In this document: piece after piece, positions 31,104 through 43,000 of the stretch | Numbering within the stretch: the first letter of the stretch is position 1 | Layout: each line of letters begins with the position of its first letter | From: Candida dubliniensis CD36 | Taxonomy: Eukaryota > Ascomycota > Pichiomycetes > Serinales > Debaryomycetaceae | Direction of reading: 5' to 3' | DNA length: 64,000 nt | Assembly (NCBI RefSeq): GCF_000026945.1 | Contig: NC_012864.1 | Coordinates: forward strand, 868,001-932,000 | Program-made: the position numbers and the translations under genes | The notes under the pieces: generated by a model | What the model saw: the letters and a program-made list of their open reading frames with translations, nothing else | Told to the model about the DNA's origin: nothing | Databases searched by the model: none

Positions 31104-32093
31104 ATGGGAACTATGTCACAAGAATCAGCATTAATAGAACAAGTAATTGAACAACCTGATAGTTTGGTAATTTCTCCACCTTCAGACTTATCATCATATA
31201 ATCATATCCAACCATTTGTATATCTCGAAGGCGATAATGACAATGACAGTAAGACAACTACATCACAAACCAATCACAATGTTTTACTTATTTTGAATCA
31301 AAAAATCACCATTGATTTGATATCATTATGGAACAAATGTGAAATCATAGTATGTGCTGATGGAGGAGCTGATAGTTTATATGAATATTTTAGCAACAAC
31401 AACAACAATCATCATCACCCAAATTTACAACGAAGTGATTATATACCCGATTATATAGTTGGTGATTTTGATTCAATTTCTCCTGATGTGAAAGCATATT
31501 ATCAATCACATGGAAGTAAGACCATTCGTCAATCGAGTGAATATTATAATGATTTCACCAAATCAATACATTGTATTCAATTACATTATCAATTAAATCA
31601 TGAGAATGGAAATTGGTTTGAATCTGTTAATAATGTCGATGGATTAGCTAAATTATGGGACAGTTTAGATCATACTAATCGTGGTATTGATATTACAATA
31701 TATGTTCTTAATGCCATTGGTGGAAGGTTTGATCAAACAGTGCAATCAATTAATCAATTATATATAATGAATAAAATTTATCCTACAGTTACAGTATTTT
31801 TCATAACTGTTAATGATATAATTTTCTTATTGAAAAAGGGAGTCAATTATGTTAGTTTTACCAATAGATTGACTTTCCATAAAGATGATGGATTACCACC
31901 AACATGTGGATTATTACCATTAAGTAATTCAACACCTATTGTACTAACTAGTTATGGATTGAAATATGATATGAGAAATTGGAAAACTGAAATGTCGGGG
32001 AAAGTTAGTTCAAGTAATCGAATTAGTGGTGAAACAGGGTTTATTGTTGAATGTTCTGATGATATTGTTATGAATATTGAGATTGATGTTTGA
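31104..32093 (+). CDS. THI80: Thiamine pyrophosphokinase
   Basis: A 329-residue cytosolic kinase that transfers pyrophosphate from ATP to thiamine, making the cofactor thiamine diphosphate. The N-terminal catalytic domain shows VLLILNQKI, CADGGADSLYEY, YIVGDFDSISPDV and NDFTKSIHCIQ (about 60-155). GGRFDQTVQSINQLY (about 210-225) and the C-terminal SGKVSSSNRISG thiamine-binding loop complete the family set. It is slightly longer than yeast Thi80 (319) owing to Asn/His-rich loops. The ATG at 31104 starts MGTMSQES; the second Met three codons on could also be used. It is divergent from TAF9. Confidence 0.95.
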   Translation: MGTMSQESALIEQVIEQPDSLVISPPSDLSSYNHIQPFVYLEGDNDNDSKTTTSQTNHNVLLILNQKITIDLISLWNKCEIIVCADGGADSLYEYFSNNNNNHHHPNLQRSDYIPDYIVGDFDSISPDVKAYYQSHGSKTIRQSSEYYNDFTKSIHCIQLHYQLNHENGNWFESVNNVDGLAKLWDSLDHTNRGIDITIYVLNAIGGRFDQTVQSINQLYIMNKIYPTVTVFFITVNDIIFLLKKGVNYVSFTNRLTFHKDDGLPPTCGLLPLSNSTPIVLTSYGLKYDMRNWKTEMSGKVSSSNRISGETGFIVECSDDIVMNIEIDV

Positions 32094-32451
32094 ATATGAC
32101 TAAAATACCATTTTTTATAGATTATATAAGATTTTTTTTTATTTTTTTTGATAGATGTATACATGTATGATTATTAAAGAATTGGAGTTTATAGTGGTTT
32201 ACAATTACTTGAGATGATTGTGGTGATGGATACTTCTCTTATGATAGTTTTGCAATCAAATCCTGTATATAAACTATGGTGGTTTTGAAAATTTTCTAAC
32301 CAAACAAAAACAAGTCCAACGCCCAACCCAAGAGAGGAAGGAATAAAAAAAAAAAAAAAAAAATTTCGTATTCAATCTAAAAGAGCATTTGATCAATTAG
32401 TTAGTTACCCACCCACCCGAAGCCTAACCTATTATTGATCTTTTGAAAATC
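32094..32451. other. Intergenic region THI80-COX24
   Basis: About 0.36 kb with a 19-base A run (32345-32363) some 90-110 bases before the COX24 ATG. No gene was seen. Confidence 0.55.
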
Positions 32452-32820
32452 ATGCTTAGATCAATACTTAGATTCCCACCAAAATTGACTATTGGGGTGT
32501 CAGTATTCAAACAATTTGCTTCTACTACCACCACTGCCACCACCACCATCAGCAGAACAGTATTTCAAAGACCTACCATACTAGCATCTACTTCCACAAC
32601 ATCCAATTCATTATTATTCCAATATAATAGACCACACACCGTTAATTTCCAGTCATTTATAGAACAAAAAGAATATGATTTAGATACGGTTGAAGACGAT
32701 GATAGTAATACTATGCATGCATTATCGGTTTTAAGAAAAAGAAGATTGAAAATGAAGAAACATAAATATAAGAAAAGAAGAAAGGCTCAAAGAGCATTAA
32801 GAAAAAGATTAGGTAAATAA
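32452..32820 (+). CDS. COX24: Mitochondrial small-ribosomal-subunit protein mS38 (Cox24)
   Basis: A 122-residue mitochondrial protein. The C-terminus (SVLRKRRLKMKKHKYKKRRK and RALRKRLGK) is the diagnostic mS38/AURKAIP1 domain; yeast Cox24 is needed for COX1 mRNA processing or translation and sits on the small mitoribosomal subunit. The N-terminus (MLRSILRFPPKLTIGVSVFK) is Arg-rich, hydrophobic and free of acids, as in a mitochondrial presequence. A Thr/Ser-rich middle is poorly conserved. The ATG at 32452 is used; the frame is open for three more codons upstream, but they lack an ATG. Confidence 0.85.
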   Translation: MLRSILRFPPKLTIGVSVFKQFASTTTTATTTISRTVFQRPTILASTSTTSNSLLFQYNRPHTVNFQSFIEQKEYDLDTVEDDDSNTMHALSVLRKRRLKMKKHKYKKRRKAQRALRKRLGK

Positions 32821-33163
32821 AGGACCCCATAGAAAGATAGGTTTGAAATGTTGATGAATTAGATTAATGGACTTGGAGAGGAGATTAGTGTTTCTTAGGT
32901 TAATATTGTAGATGTATATATGTATATTGCATATTCTATTCTTTTCTGTAAATATTTAAATGGTAATTAAACATATATATTCAATGGATTTTTGTTATAG
33001 GTAGAAATCAATTAGTCATATATCTGTTGACTAATTGGTAGTAGTTTATGAACCTGATATTTGGTGGGAAAGAAAAAAAAAAAAAAAAAAAAAAAAAGAC
33101 AAATGAGAAAGACTTTGAAAAACTCATTATCTCCATATATATATCAACTTTATTCTTTTAATC
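32821..33163. other. HAM1 promoter region
   Basis: About 0.34 kb containing a 25-base A run (33073-33097) and a TATATATAT stretch at about 33135-33143 before the HAM1 ATG. No gene was seen. Confidence 0.55.
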
Positions 33164-33769
33164 ATGTCTACAATTACATTTGTTACTGGTAATGCTAATA
33201 AATTAAAAGAAGTAATTGCAATTTTGGCCACTTCGGGAACTGACTCGTCGTCTTCCTCTTCTTCAGAATCTAGTAATAAAGTTGGCAAGTTCACCATTAC
33301 TAATCAATCAGTCGATCTTGATGAAGTTCAAGGAACAATTGAACAAGTAACTATTCATAAAGCTCAAGCTGCTGCTAAAGTGATTAATGGACCAGTATTG
33401 GTTGAAGATACATGTCTTGGATTCAATGCATATAATGATTTACCAGGACCATATATCAAATGGTTTGTTCAATCAATTGGATTAAGTGGATTAGTAAAGA
33501 TGTTGATTGGATTTGAAGATAAACTGGCTAAAGCTATTTGTACATTTGGATATTGTGAAGGACCTGGTAATGAAGTTAAGATTTTCCAAGGTATTACTAA
33601 AGGTAAAATTGTGGAAAGTAGAGGACCCACTAATTTTGGATGGGATTCAGTTTTCCAACCTAATGGATTTGAACAAACATATGCTGAAATGGATAAAAAA
33701 GTGAAGAATTCAATTAGTCATAGATATAAAGCATTAGATAAAGTTAGAGATTATTTATTATCCCAATAA
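33164..33769 (+). CDS. HAM1: Inosine/xanthosine triphosphate pyrophosphatase
   Basis: A 201-residue Ham1/ITPase family enzyme that removes deaminated purine nucleotides (ITP, dITP, XTP) as monophosphates and so keeps them out of DNA and RNA. Visible signatures are [12 protein letters not shown] (6-17), [20 protein letters not shown] (about 84-103), [19 protein letters not shown] and the C-terminal [11 protein letters not shown] Ser-rich insertion (about 27-38) follows the first helix. It is cytosolic, with normal family length (yeast 197). The start is the ATG at 33164. Confidence 0.96.
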   Translation: MSTITFVTGNANKLKEVIAILATSGTDSSSSSSSESSNKVGKFTITNQSVDLDEVQGTIEQVTIHKAQAAAKVINGPVLVEDTCLGFNAYNDLPGPYIKWFVQSIGLSGLVKMLIGFEDKLAKAICTFGYCEGPGNEVKIFQGITKGKIVESRGPTNFGWDSVFQPNGFEQTYAEMDKKVKNSISHRYKALDKVRDYLLSQ

Positions 33770-33924
33770 ATAAATAGGTTGGTATATTACAAAAGTAAGA
33801 ATAATGTTCAGAATACATTTAAGAAACAAAAAAAAAAAAAAAAGACAAGACATTTGTTTCTTGTAAATTCATCATTAAATATATTTGTTATTAAGTATAA
33901 GAAAGGTACAGGTGGGAAGGTCTT

Positions 33925-34536
33925 CTATGTGAATATCTCTTTTATTTTACCTAAAAATCCATGTTTCTTTTTAACCTTTTTCTCCGGTTGAGAAGTCACG
34001 GTATATAATTCCGGCACTATGGCACCATTACCACCACTACCACCACCATTGCCATCTTTTTGACTATCTGTAGATCTACTTTTAGAAATGACATTACCAA
34101 ATCCACCTCTACCTACACTGAATGATTTATTTGATGTTATAGCATAAAGATCATCTTTTGGTGATGCTGGTTCTCCATCAACATCCTGTAGTTTTCTAGT
34201 TAATTCAGGATCATCATTATTTACCATATTACCATATCCGCCTCGACCAGTGGAAACTTTAGCTGTGTGTAAATGAGGAGTATTAGAACCTTGGGGGATT
34301 AAAGTTGGTGAAGGTAATTGATCTGAAGTTTTTATATTACCAGCACCACCTCTACCAGTGGAATAATATACTCGTTTATTCTGTGATGTTACTTTTTGAA
34401 GTGGTGTTCCATCGTCATTTGATTGTTGTGGGGAAAATGTTTTGGACTTTTGCGGAGTTAGAACATTATTTTCTGATGTTTTATTTTTATTGGAATGTAT
34501 ATTACCAGCACCTCCTCTACCTGTAGAATATGCCAT
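33925..34536 (-). CDS. PAR32: Par32-like protein with GRGGxGN repeats
   Basis: A 203-residue protein with four copies of an S-x-GRGG-x-GN motif (YSTGRGGAGNI twice, VSTGRGGYGNM, FSVGRGGFGNV), the DUF3602 signature. Yeast Par32 is a TORC1-responsive phosphoprotein that inhibits the ammonium transporters Mep1 and Mep3 at the plasma membrane. The C-terminus (KKVKKKHGFLGKIKEIF) is a basic amphipathic tail like that of yeast Par32, probably for membrane binding. The frame continues upstream to 34674, but the ATG at 34536 (MAYSTGRGG) is chosen because the extra 46 residues are hydrophobic leader translation with no family counterpart. It converges on HAM1, with 155 bases between stops. Confidence 0.8.
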   Translation of the reverse strand: MAYSTGRGGAGNIHSNKNKTSENNVLTPQKSKTFSPQQSNDDGTPLQKVTSQNKRVYYSTGRGGAGNIKTSDQLPSPTLIPQGSNTPHLHTAKVSTGRGGYGNMVNNDDPELTRKLQDVDGEPASPKDDLYAITSNKSFSVGRGGFGNVISKSRSTDSQKDGNGGGSGGNGAIVPELYTVTSQPEKKVKKKHGFLGKIKEIFT

Positions 34537-35471
34537 TATAGAAAAGGATATAGATATGTGATGGTATAAAAGAGAAGTAGTAAAAAGAAATGATAGAAAA
34601 CTTGGGAAACTTGATTTTGGAAAAGAAAAGAAAAGAATAATGAAAACTGTGGGTAGGTGGGTAGTGAACGGCATTTATCAAAACAGAGACAGAGAGAGAG
34701 AAAGAGAAAGAGAGAGAGAAAAAAAAAAAATAAAAATCTTAACAGTCATAAATTTAATTAAAGTAGGGCAAACCACACGACCATAGTTGTTTATCAATTT
34801 CTATTATACAACGCCCAAGGCCAAGATTATCAATGTGCTGAGGAATTCTTGTTTCTGGACAATTCTGATTATCAGATAATTGAAATATGTATAGTCTTCT
34901 TTTCTACTTGTATATCGTTTGAGTCATTATTATTGTAGTTCCTTTGATATAAAACTATGGCTCAAACCAAACTGGACATTTATCACCGAATTTTTTTTTT
35001 TTTTTTTTTTTTGCTCTCAAATTGATAAGCAAAGAAAATGGAGGAAGAAGAAGAAGATATGAAAAGAAAAAAAAATTTCTTTGCCTTGAATCATATCATC
35101 ATCATGAGTTTTGTTTATATTTATCTCTCTTGTTTAATCAGTAACCAATTAAAATCAGAATCAAATTGGTATTTTATTTTATTTTATTTGTTATCTCTCT
35201 TAATTGTTTCATATTGATTATAGTACTTATTCAAACAATTAATTTTTCCAGATCTATAAAAAATAATAATATTTATTTATTGTTTTAAAGATAAGAGAAT
35301 CATACATCATCAACCACAACAACAATAGTACATGAAATTTTCAGGTACAAGAATTAGACAATATTATTATTTTATCTTCTTTACTTTAGATTCAGAAAAA
35401 AAAGGAAAGAATGAAAATCATAATATACAATTGACTGCAAAAAAAAAAAAGTACTTAACAATCAACAATAT
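34537..35471. other. Repeat-rich intergenic region
   Basis: About 0.93 kb with a GA-rich tract (34685-34720), a T run (34991-35012) and other A/T homopolymers. It is upstream of PAR32 and downstream of the low-complexity gene. No gene was seen. Confidence 0.5.
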
Positions 35472-37982
35472 TCATTTAATGGTTATACTATTGAATAAGA
35501 ATTCATTATCAAGTCCATAAAAATTTTCTAAACTAGTATTACTATCATTATTATCATAAAAATCTTCTTGTTGTTCTTTTTCAGTATCATTTTCTTCTTC
35601 CCTCATCATCTGTTCCCTTACTTCTTGTGGTTGTTGTTGTTGTTGGTTATGAAAACTTTCTATGCTATGTAAATTGGAATTACTTTGTTCATCATCACCA
35701 TCATTTGAACTTTCTTCTAATTTCCCCATTAAGCGATCTTCATCATGAGGTAATGTTTCTTTTGATTTAATAGTATGATTTTGTTGTACTTCACCAACCT
35801 CTTCTTCCTCCTCTTCTTCCTCTTCCTCTTCTTGGGGATATTCACTAATTATATAAAGTAATGCTCCTGTTAATTGTTCATCTTTATCATATCCTTCATT
35901 TATTATACTTCCATTACTAGACATATTATCATGATTTATGCCAGTTATTATATTTCGATTTAATGTGGTATTAAATGATGATGATGATCTAAATTCAGTT
36001 AATTTGGGATTATTATTATTATTATTACTATTATTAGTAGTAGTAGTAGTATAATGATTTTCAATATTGATTGTATTATTATTCTTTATTTTTTTCTTCT
36101 TCTTCTTCTTGTTCTGCGTGGTGGTAGTAATAATAGTACCAATATTTGATTTCATTTCATGATCATCATCACTGATAACACTCTTCATTTCAAAGATTTC
36201 GGTTTTGTCCTTCCTACTGGTATTACTTTTATCATCTATTTTTGATATTTCAGAAATTAATTCTTTTTTTTTACTAACTTTATTATGAACAACATTATTA
36301 TATAAATGTCGAACTTTTTTCTTCATCAATTGTATCACATTAGTTAATGATCCATGTTTTGAAGCTATTGATATAGTTCTTGTTGATGATGATGTTGTTG
36401 TTGTTGCTGAAGATTCTTGAAATGGTTCCCATTGACAATCTTCTTCTTGTTGTTGTTGATGATGATGTTGATGATGTTGATGATCGATCAATTTTGATTG
36501 ATATATAGCATTAGTCATTAAATTATTATTTATAGTCATGGGATCATCAATCAATATTGTTGACAGAAATTTCGATGATATTGTAGGAATCATTGGATTT
36601 GGTGAATCTAATAATGATAATTTTGAAACTCTGGGTGTTGTTGTTGTAGTTGTAGTTGCTGTTGTTGTTGGTAATTTTCGTTTATATTTCTGTTGTTGAT
36701 GATGATGATGAGAAGTTATTATTGGTGATTTTTGAGGTGATAATAGTAATAAATCTAATGATGGTTGATCTTGCATGTATGATGATGATGGTGATGATAT
36801 TGATGGTGATGGAGGTATCTCATTATCAACAATATTATTACCAGTATTGTTATATTGAATTCCATTATGATGAATAATATTCTGATAACATTTATTATTA
36901 CCAAATTCTCCTCCTTCTTCTTCTTCTTCTTCTTCTTCTTCTTCTTTTTCTTTGTAATTGTGATGGTGATGAATATTAAATTTACAATCATAACTTTCTC
37001 TTGATTCAATACTAGAATCAATTGATCCTTGTTCAATCAGTACATGATCACTAGTATAATCAATTAAACTATGATGTAATCGATCAATCAACTTTTTCCC
37101 CACCACTACTTTAGTACTTTCTGTAGGCGTAATCATACTATTCCCAACATTACCTCCTGCTGTTGAGATGGTTGTAGTTATTGTGCCATTATTAATGTTG
37201 TTGTTATTGTTGTTATTATTATTGTTGTTGTTGGTGGAGGTGGTGGTAGCAGTGTGGAAAAAATTCCCATGTGATGGTTGAAATGAGGCATCATCAGATA
37301 TAATATTCAATCTATATTTATCATCAACTATTAAATTAGATGAAACAATAGATAATGTATCTACTAGTTCGTTACTAATGTTGTTGTTGTTGTTGATGGT
37401 GGTGGTGGAGGTGGTGGTGTCAATTCTTTTCTGGTTTTCTTCAAGGGTTGAAAAAATACTACAATCATTAGTTTCAAAGTTATTATTATTATTACTAGTA
37501 GTAGTAATATCATTATTTATAGTATCACTACTTCCACTATTATTATTATTATTATCATTATTTTGATTATGGAAATTGGGGTTGTTGTAAATATGGTTAG
37601 GGTTAGGGTTTTTGGTAAGAAAGAATTGATTTGATGTTCTTGTTTTTGATTTTAATAAAGTCCCTCGTTGAGAAAATTCAAATTCATTAAAATTTATAAA
37701 TGAAAATGAATCATCTTGAGAAATTTTATGTAAACTTTGAGGATTTTGATAAGAAGAAGAAGATGATGATGATAATAGTTGTTTATTCCTAGGAATTTTG
37801 GGTATTAAGGACATTTTATCATGAAGTTGTGATGGACAAGTTCGTGATTGTTTCAGTAGATATGGATGAATAGTTGAAGATATTGGTAATGACAATTTTC
37901 CATTTCTTTTGATTTCATTGGATTGTATTTTTTGATCTTGATTGATGGATTTATAAATGAGTTTATTAGTTGTAGTAGACAT
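35472..37982 (-). CDS. Large Asn/Thr/Ser/His-rich low-complexity protein
   Basis: An 836-residue protein that I do not recognise. Most of it is low complexity: poly-Asn, poly-Thr, a run of 11 Glu near residue 350, a second Glu run near 725, and His/Gln clusters. More ordinary segments may be functional, for example the basic N-terminus (IKRNGKLSLPISSTIHPYLL, CPSQLHDKMSLIPKIPRNK), KKLIDRLHHSLIDYTSD and the basic helical KKKVRHLYNNVVHNKVSKKK. No signal peptide or membrane segment was seen. An open frame this long in AT-rich DNA supports a real gene. Its ATG at 37982 faces the 5.6 kb gene-free interval. Confidence 0.7.
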   Translation of the reverse strand: MSTTTNKLIYKSINQDQKIQSNEIKRNGKLSLPISSTIHPYLLKQSRTCPSQLHDKMSLIPKIPRNKQLLSSSSSSSYQNPQSLHKISQDDSFSFINFNEFEFSQRGTLLKSKTRTSNQFFLTKNPNPNHIYNNPNFHNQNNDNNNNNSGSSDTINNDITTTSNNNNNFETNDCSIFSTLEENQKRIDTTTSTTTINNNNNISNELVDTLSIVSSNLIVDDKYRLNIISDDASFQPSHGNFFHTATTTSTNNNNNNNNNNNNINNGTITTTISTAGGNVGNSMITPTESTKVVVGKKLIDRLHHSLIDYTSDHVLIEQGSIDSSIESRESYDCKFNIHHHHNYKEKEEEEEEEEEEGGEFGNNKCYQNIIHHNGIQYNNTGNNIVDNEIPPSPSISSPSSSYMQDQPSLDLLLLSPQKSPIITSHHHHQQQKYKRKLPTTTATTTTTTTPRVSKLSLLDSPNPMIPTISSKFLSTILIDDPMTINNNLMTNAIYQSKLIDHQHHQHHHQQQQEEDCQWEPFQESSATTTTSSSTRTISIASKHGSLTNVIQLMKKKVRHLYNNVVHNKVSKKKELISEISKIDDKSNTSRKDKTEIFEMKSVISDDDHEMKSNIGTIITTTTQNKKKKKKKIKNNNTINIENHYTTTTTNNSNNNNNNPKLTEFRSSSSFNTTLNRNIITGINHDNMSSNGSIINEGYDKDEQLTGALLYIISEYPQEEEEEEEEEEEVGEVQQNHTIKSKETLPHDEDRLMGKLEESSNDGDDEQSNSNLHSIESFHNQQQQQPQEVREQMMREEENDTEKEQQEDFYDNNDSNTSLENFYGLDNEFLFNSITIK

Positions 37983-38839
37983 GTATATAGAAATATCTAA
38001 TTTGAAAGATTAAAGGAATACAAATTTCAAAAAAGAAACATCAAAAACACCGTTGGTGTAAAAAAAAAAAAAAACCATAAAGGGGAGGCAGAATATATTT
38101 TTTTTTTTCTTTTACCATATTCTATCTCTTCTTTGTCTCCTCCTATTCTTCCTTTTACTTGCTAAGTTTATTTACTTATTACTTTCCTATGTTTGGTTTT
38201 GTTTGTTTTTTTTTTTTTTTTTGCAATTTGGAAATTGTTAGAAAAGAGTACGTTTGTGATATATCACCATTCAAAAGTTGTTGGTAAAACTTTCATGTTA
38301 TGCTGATGAAAATATAATTACTTCTAATAAAAACATTGTGGGACTGGGGTATGTTGTTTTTCTTCTTTTGATATGTCTTGTCAAGTTCAAGTTTTCGGAT
38401 TGTTAATTATAGAAATAATAATAATAACTATTCAAGTCTGAAATGATTCTTTGGTTGCGAAAAAAAAAAAAAAAAAATAACACATCAGAAATTTTGACAC
38501 CTATAGTCGGAAAAACTTTAATCAAAAATCAAAACTTCTGCTAAAAATATAAGAAAAATCACCAACAGTTTTAGTCATGTTTCGTTTTATATGTAGAGAA
38601 TATCAAAGATCCTAATAATCAATCAAGAATTGAACCATCAATATGTTAATAATAATACCACAATACGCCTTCATTACATAAGGCATCATCTCTAAGAAAA
38701 ATAGTAGGATATTACCATTATTGAAATTCACCATCACAACAATTCAAACGTTCATTCAACATCACACATTACCAGTGAAAATTACAATAAACTTTTGAAT
38801 AATTATTTTTGGTTGCTATTACCAATCATCGTTCTATAG

Positions 38840-38877
<38 letters not shown>

Positions 38878-40039
38878 AAATAGAATACATCGTTGTAACG
38901 ATCATTCATAATATTACCCTACTTGCAATACTTTGTTTGAGTGCTTTTTTTTTTTTGATATTTTCAAACAATAATCAAAAGGGTAGCGCTGACAACTAAA
39001 AACAACCACCACCACCACCACCACCAACAAGAACAACAACAATAATAATTGATTATTGGTGATGATTTACACTTTCTAAGTCAATGAAAGATAAGTTTCT
39101 TATTATTTTTGATGACTGGTATTGCTGTTGTCATCACATCAAAGATTATAATCAAACATCCCTTGCTGCTGTTGCTTTAAAAACGATGATGGCAAAAACA
39201 AAAGAATGTGATTTTAAATGTCGCGAAGAGCAAACTTCCGATGATGATGATGATGATGATGAAATGTACACATTATAATAATATAATCCCGAGCAAAAGC
39301 AAACAAAACCAAAGCAAAAGCAAAGAAAAAGCAAAGCAAACAAAATTTGGTCTTTTATAGAAAGTTGCTAATTTCAGTTACCGAAATTATCATCATACAA
39401 TTGATACGCATATGCGCATATCAAGATTTATTCAATATCAAAAAATGATTTTTCTTTTTCATTTATTAGTGAACATAGTAGTAGTAGTAGTAGTAATATC
39501 AGATAGATGGAGAACTACCAAATACGACACACAAATGTCGTCTTTGTCTATTTTTTGGTGTTTCTATAAATCAGAAGTGTTGATATTTTCAAAGAAGTCA
39601 AAATCAAAATTATTAAATTCCATAATCCAGGCTGTGCTGTGCTGTGAGTGTGTGGGTGAGGGTTTGTGTGAGGGTTTGTGTGTTCAAGATAAATGAGAAA
39701 ATCTTTTCTTCTTTTTTATTTTTTTTTAAAAAGAAATTTGTATTTTTGTGTAAATATGTCCGCCTCATGCACAAAAACTTAAATGTATTTTTAAACTCTG
39801 TATTGTTTTTTTTGCACCCCATGTTCTTTTTTTTTTTGGCGCGGTTTGTCAGTTTGTCAGTTTGCGGGTTTGCTGGCTGGTTAATGTTAATGTTAATGTT
39901 AATGTTAATTACAAAGGTTATAAGAAAAAAAAAATTCGTTTTTTTCAATTTCAATTGAGCGTGATTTACACGACTATTATATGGTTTGTCTATTCAGAGA
40001 CAAAGACCAACAATGAATGAATCAATATAATACAAAGTT

Positions 40040-40070
40040 GGGAGGAAGGGAGGAAGGGGGGATGGGGGGG
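40040..40070 (+). repeat. G-quadruplex-forming G tract
   Basis: Four G runs of three or more separated by short A/G/T loops (GGGAGGAAGGGAGGAAGGGG then ATGGGGGGG) satisfy the usual G-quadruplex pattern on the plus strand. Such G density is rare in this AT-rich window. Confidence 0.6.
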
Positions 40071-43000
40071 ACCTACTAGGGATCAATTTAGTTATAATCA
40101 CCAAGTAAAAGAAATAGTCAATAGCCTGTCAATGTTCTATTTTGGTCGGAAAATAAGAGAGTCAAGTTCCATTTCACGATAAGATTCTAAAATTAATGTA
40201 GCAATTACATTAATTCGATTGATATTTCGAATTTGAACGTTAAACTCAATCTAATAGTAACAACAACAACTGTTGAAGGGAAGGTTTGTGGTTTGTTTGT
40301 TTGTTTGTTTATACTCCTAACGAGATAATACGCGTTAAGCCCAGAGCTGGAAGGAAGGAAGGATGGAATGAAAGGAATAAGGTCTAGAACATATGCACAT
40401 TTCTTTAATCTACAACGCGAACATTTTAACTGCAAAACAAAAAATTGTTATTTGTCTATTTCCCTCCACATGATTCACAAATAACAGGATGAAAGAGAAT
40501 CTTTCACAAAACATTATGGTGAATATCAAAAATTATTATTGAAGTATTGAGGTATTGAGATTTTATGATTGGTAGCGGTCAATGGAATAAATATTGGACG
40601 GGTGTATCTACAAAATACAACGGTTGCGTTGAGCTGCGCTGCACTGGCGGGTCCCTGTCAATTTTTTGTCGGTTGGTTGGTTGGTTGGTTGCTATTAGCA
40701 ACGCCGAGATATTTTTGGGTACCACCACCAGATCGAACTCGCTTAGTCGGAATTAACACCGATTAATTAATCCGAAGCAAACCAAGCTTAATGGGGGTAC
40801 TCTACTTTTTTTTGAATATTCCAATAAGAGAGTTTTGTTTATCTTTGTGGATAATTAATTTATGACTTTAATAGCTACAACATCATTTCTGAGAATTGAC
40901 CAGAATCAAAGGCCATCAGTTCATACCCTAACAAACAAATAAATTAGATTCTTAGTTTGCAACAAGAATTGGAGAAAAAAAAAAAGAAAAAAAAAAAAAC
41001 GAAACAACCTAACCTAACCTAACCTTGTTTGCTTTGTTCCTGGACCTGGATTGTATTTTTTGCAACAATCGGAATAATCAAATCAATTTCAAACGCAACA
41101 CATACGATCAGCTGATAAAAAAAAAAAAAAAAGAAGGATCACGTTGGATATAAAATCTGAAACAAACAATACTAACAATAGAGGATTCCATTTTGAAACA
41201 TTTGATAGTGATATCACAGTCCCAACTACTACTTAATAGGCTGACCAACCAACATTAGTTATTATCTATCTATTCCTGGAGATTCAGTTCCTTTATAAAC
41301 CCCAGGTCATTTCTTTATCAAATATTTATTTTTGGCAAAAAATTTTTCGTTCTATGCAAAGAAAATAAGGGGTAAAGAAAAAAAGAAACTGACCGAGTGG
41401 CAATAACAAGAAGATATTATGTGAGAAGGCGTAGTAGTAGCAGTGTTTGAATATAAGGCGGGTTTCACATTAATACAAGTGGTGGTGGTGATGGTGGCGC
41501 GGTCATGGCGGTCTAGCCCACAAATAATAGTAATAGTAGGACAGAGAATGTCCAGGGGAAAAAGGCGGGAAAGAAAATGAAACCCGGTAATAATAATAAA
41601 GCCTATTGTTTAGTTTAGTGAACAAGAGCTACCAATTGTATTCATTCGAGCCAATGTTAGACGAAAGAAATAATAACAATAATAATAATATTGTTCTAAA
41701 TAAGGCGGGCGGGCCGAGTAAAACATTTTTTGTTTGTTTTTTTTTTATTTTTTTTTTTTCATCCCTCGTCTCGATTTTTCTTGTGTAATAATAATAATAA
41801 TAACAGCTATTATTTGTTATGGTTAGTGAATGAATGGAATGGAATGAATAATACCACGTGAATCTAACCACCACAAATAATGTTCTTTACAAGATAATTT
41901 TAACCGATTATAGAAATGTAATAGCAAACATACAATCAATTAATTAACTAGAAGAGAAAGATAGACCCATGGAAATTTAAAACTGATTTAAGATCATACA
42001 TGAAATTTATCCATTTTGTATGAAGGGGGGGGACAGACAGAGTGGGGGAGACCTGGATAAATTCACAAGCGGAAAAACAATTGTGTGCGTGTGCGTGTGG
42101 GCTGGTTAAGTTAAGTTCTAAGGTTATCGTGGTGGTAGTGAGTGGGTGACAATTATTTGTTGTGTAGCACGCCTGTCGCGGTACCGAAGAGAAAAAAAAA
42201 AAAAAAAAAACATTAAGTTTGCGATTAGGTTTAACGTGGAATAAAAAACAAAAAAACTGGTGGTGGTGGTGGTAGTGCTTAAGTCATTTTGTGTAGAAAA
42301 GAAAAAATGTGCCCCTTTTTTTTTTTATTATCGGCAAAGACACAAGGAAAAAACAAAAAAAAAAAAAAAAATTTCAGTAAATAAATCACAATAAAAATTT
42401 TAATTGCAACCTTTTATAACCCAAGAAAAAAAAAAAAGAAACTTGAATAGAATTTTACAACAAACTGCAAACTGTTTTTAACAGCCAATAAAGTAATAGG
42501 GGGAGAGAAGGGCAAATAGATAGAATCTTATAGGGTAAGTATTAACATATCAATCAGTTGATACATTTTAGAGTTAACCGGTGGGTTCAATATTGCATGA
42601 AAAAGAAAGATATAACAATGTAGAAGCAGTCGGATCTTATGGGAAGACTTACAACCAGTGAATTTAGCATACCAATAAATAAAAAACAAGAGATGTAAGA
42701 GATGTTTTGTCCCTGTCAAATAAAAAACTTGGGGGTTTATTGTCTAGCTTTAATATATGGATGGTTGTCAAACACTTTTGGTATAGTCGCCCCCAGTGTG
42801 GAACCAGTGTGGTACCAGTGCTAGCACGAGTCTGGTGGTGGTGCCAGTGGTGTTCGGCAAAATAAATAAAAAAACCAACAACAACAACAACAACAACAAC
42901 AATAATTTAACAGGGGGTGTAAAAAAGAAATTACAAAAATTATTCACGCTAATAATAACAATAATATTAGTAATTCTGTAACATCAGTACAATATGTAAA

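Noticed and set aside
34537..34674. Hydrophobic N-terminal extension of the Par32-like protein
   Set aside because: It looks like a signal peptide but is leader DNA; family members start at or near the first GRGG repeat and are cytosolic.
39084..39278. 64-codon ORF with Cys/His pairs and a poly-Asp run
   Set aside because: The Asp run is a GAT microsatellite, the Cys/His are not spaced as a zinc finger, and no promoter or conservation can be seen.
41008..41024. CCTAA repeats resembling a telomere
   Set aside because: Only three copies occur, internal to the window, and Candida telomere repeats are a different 23-base unit.
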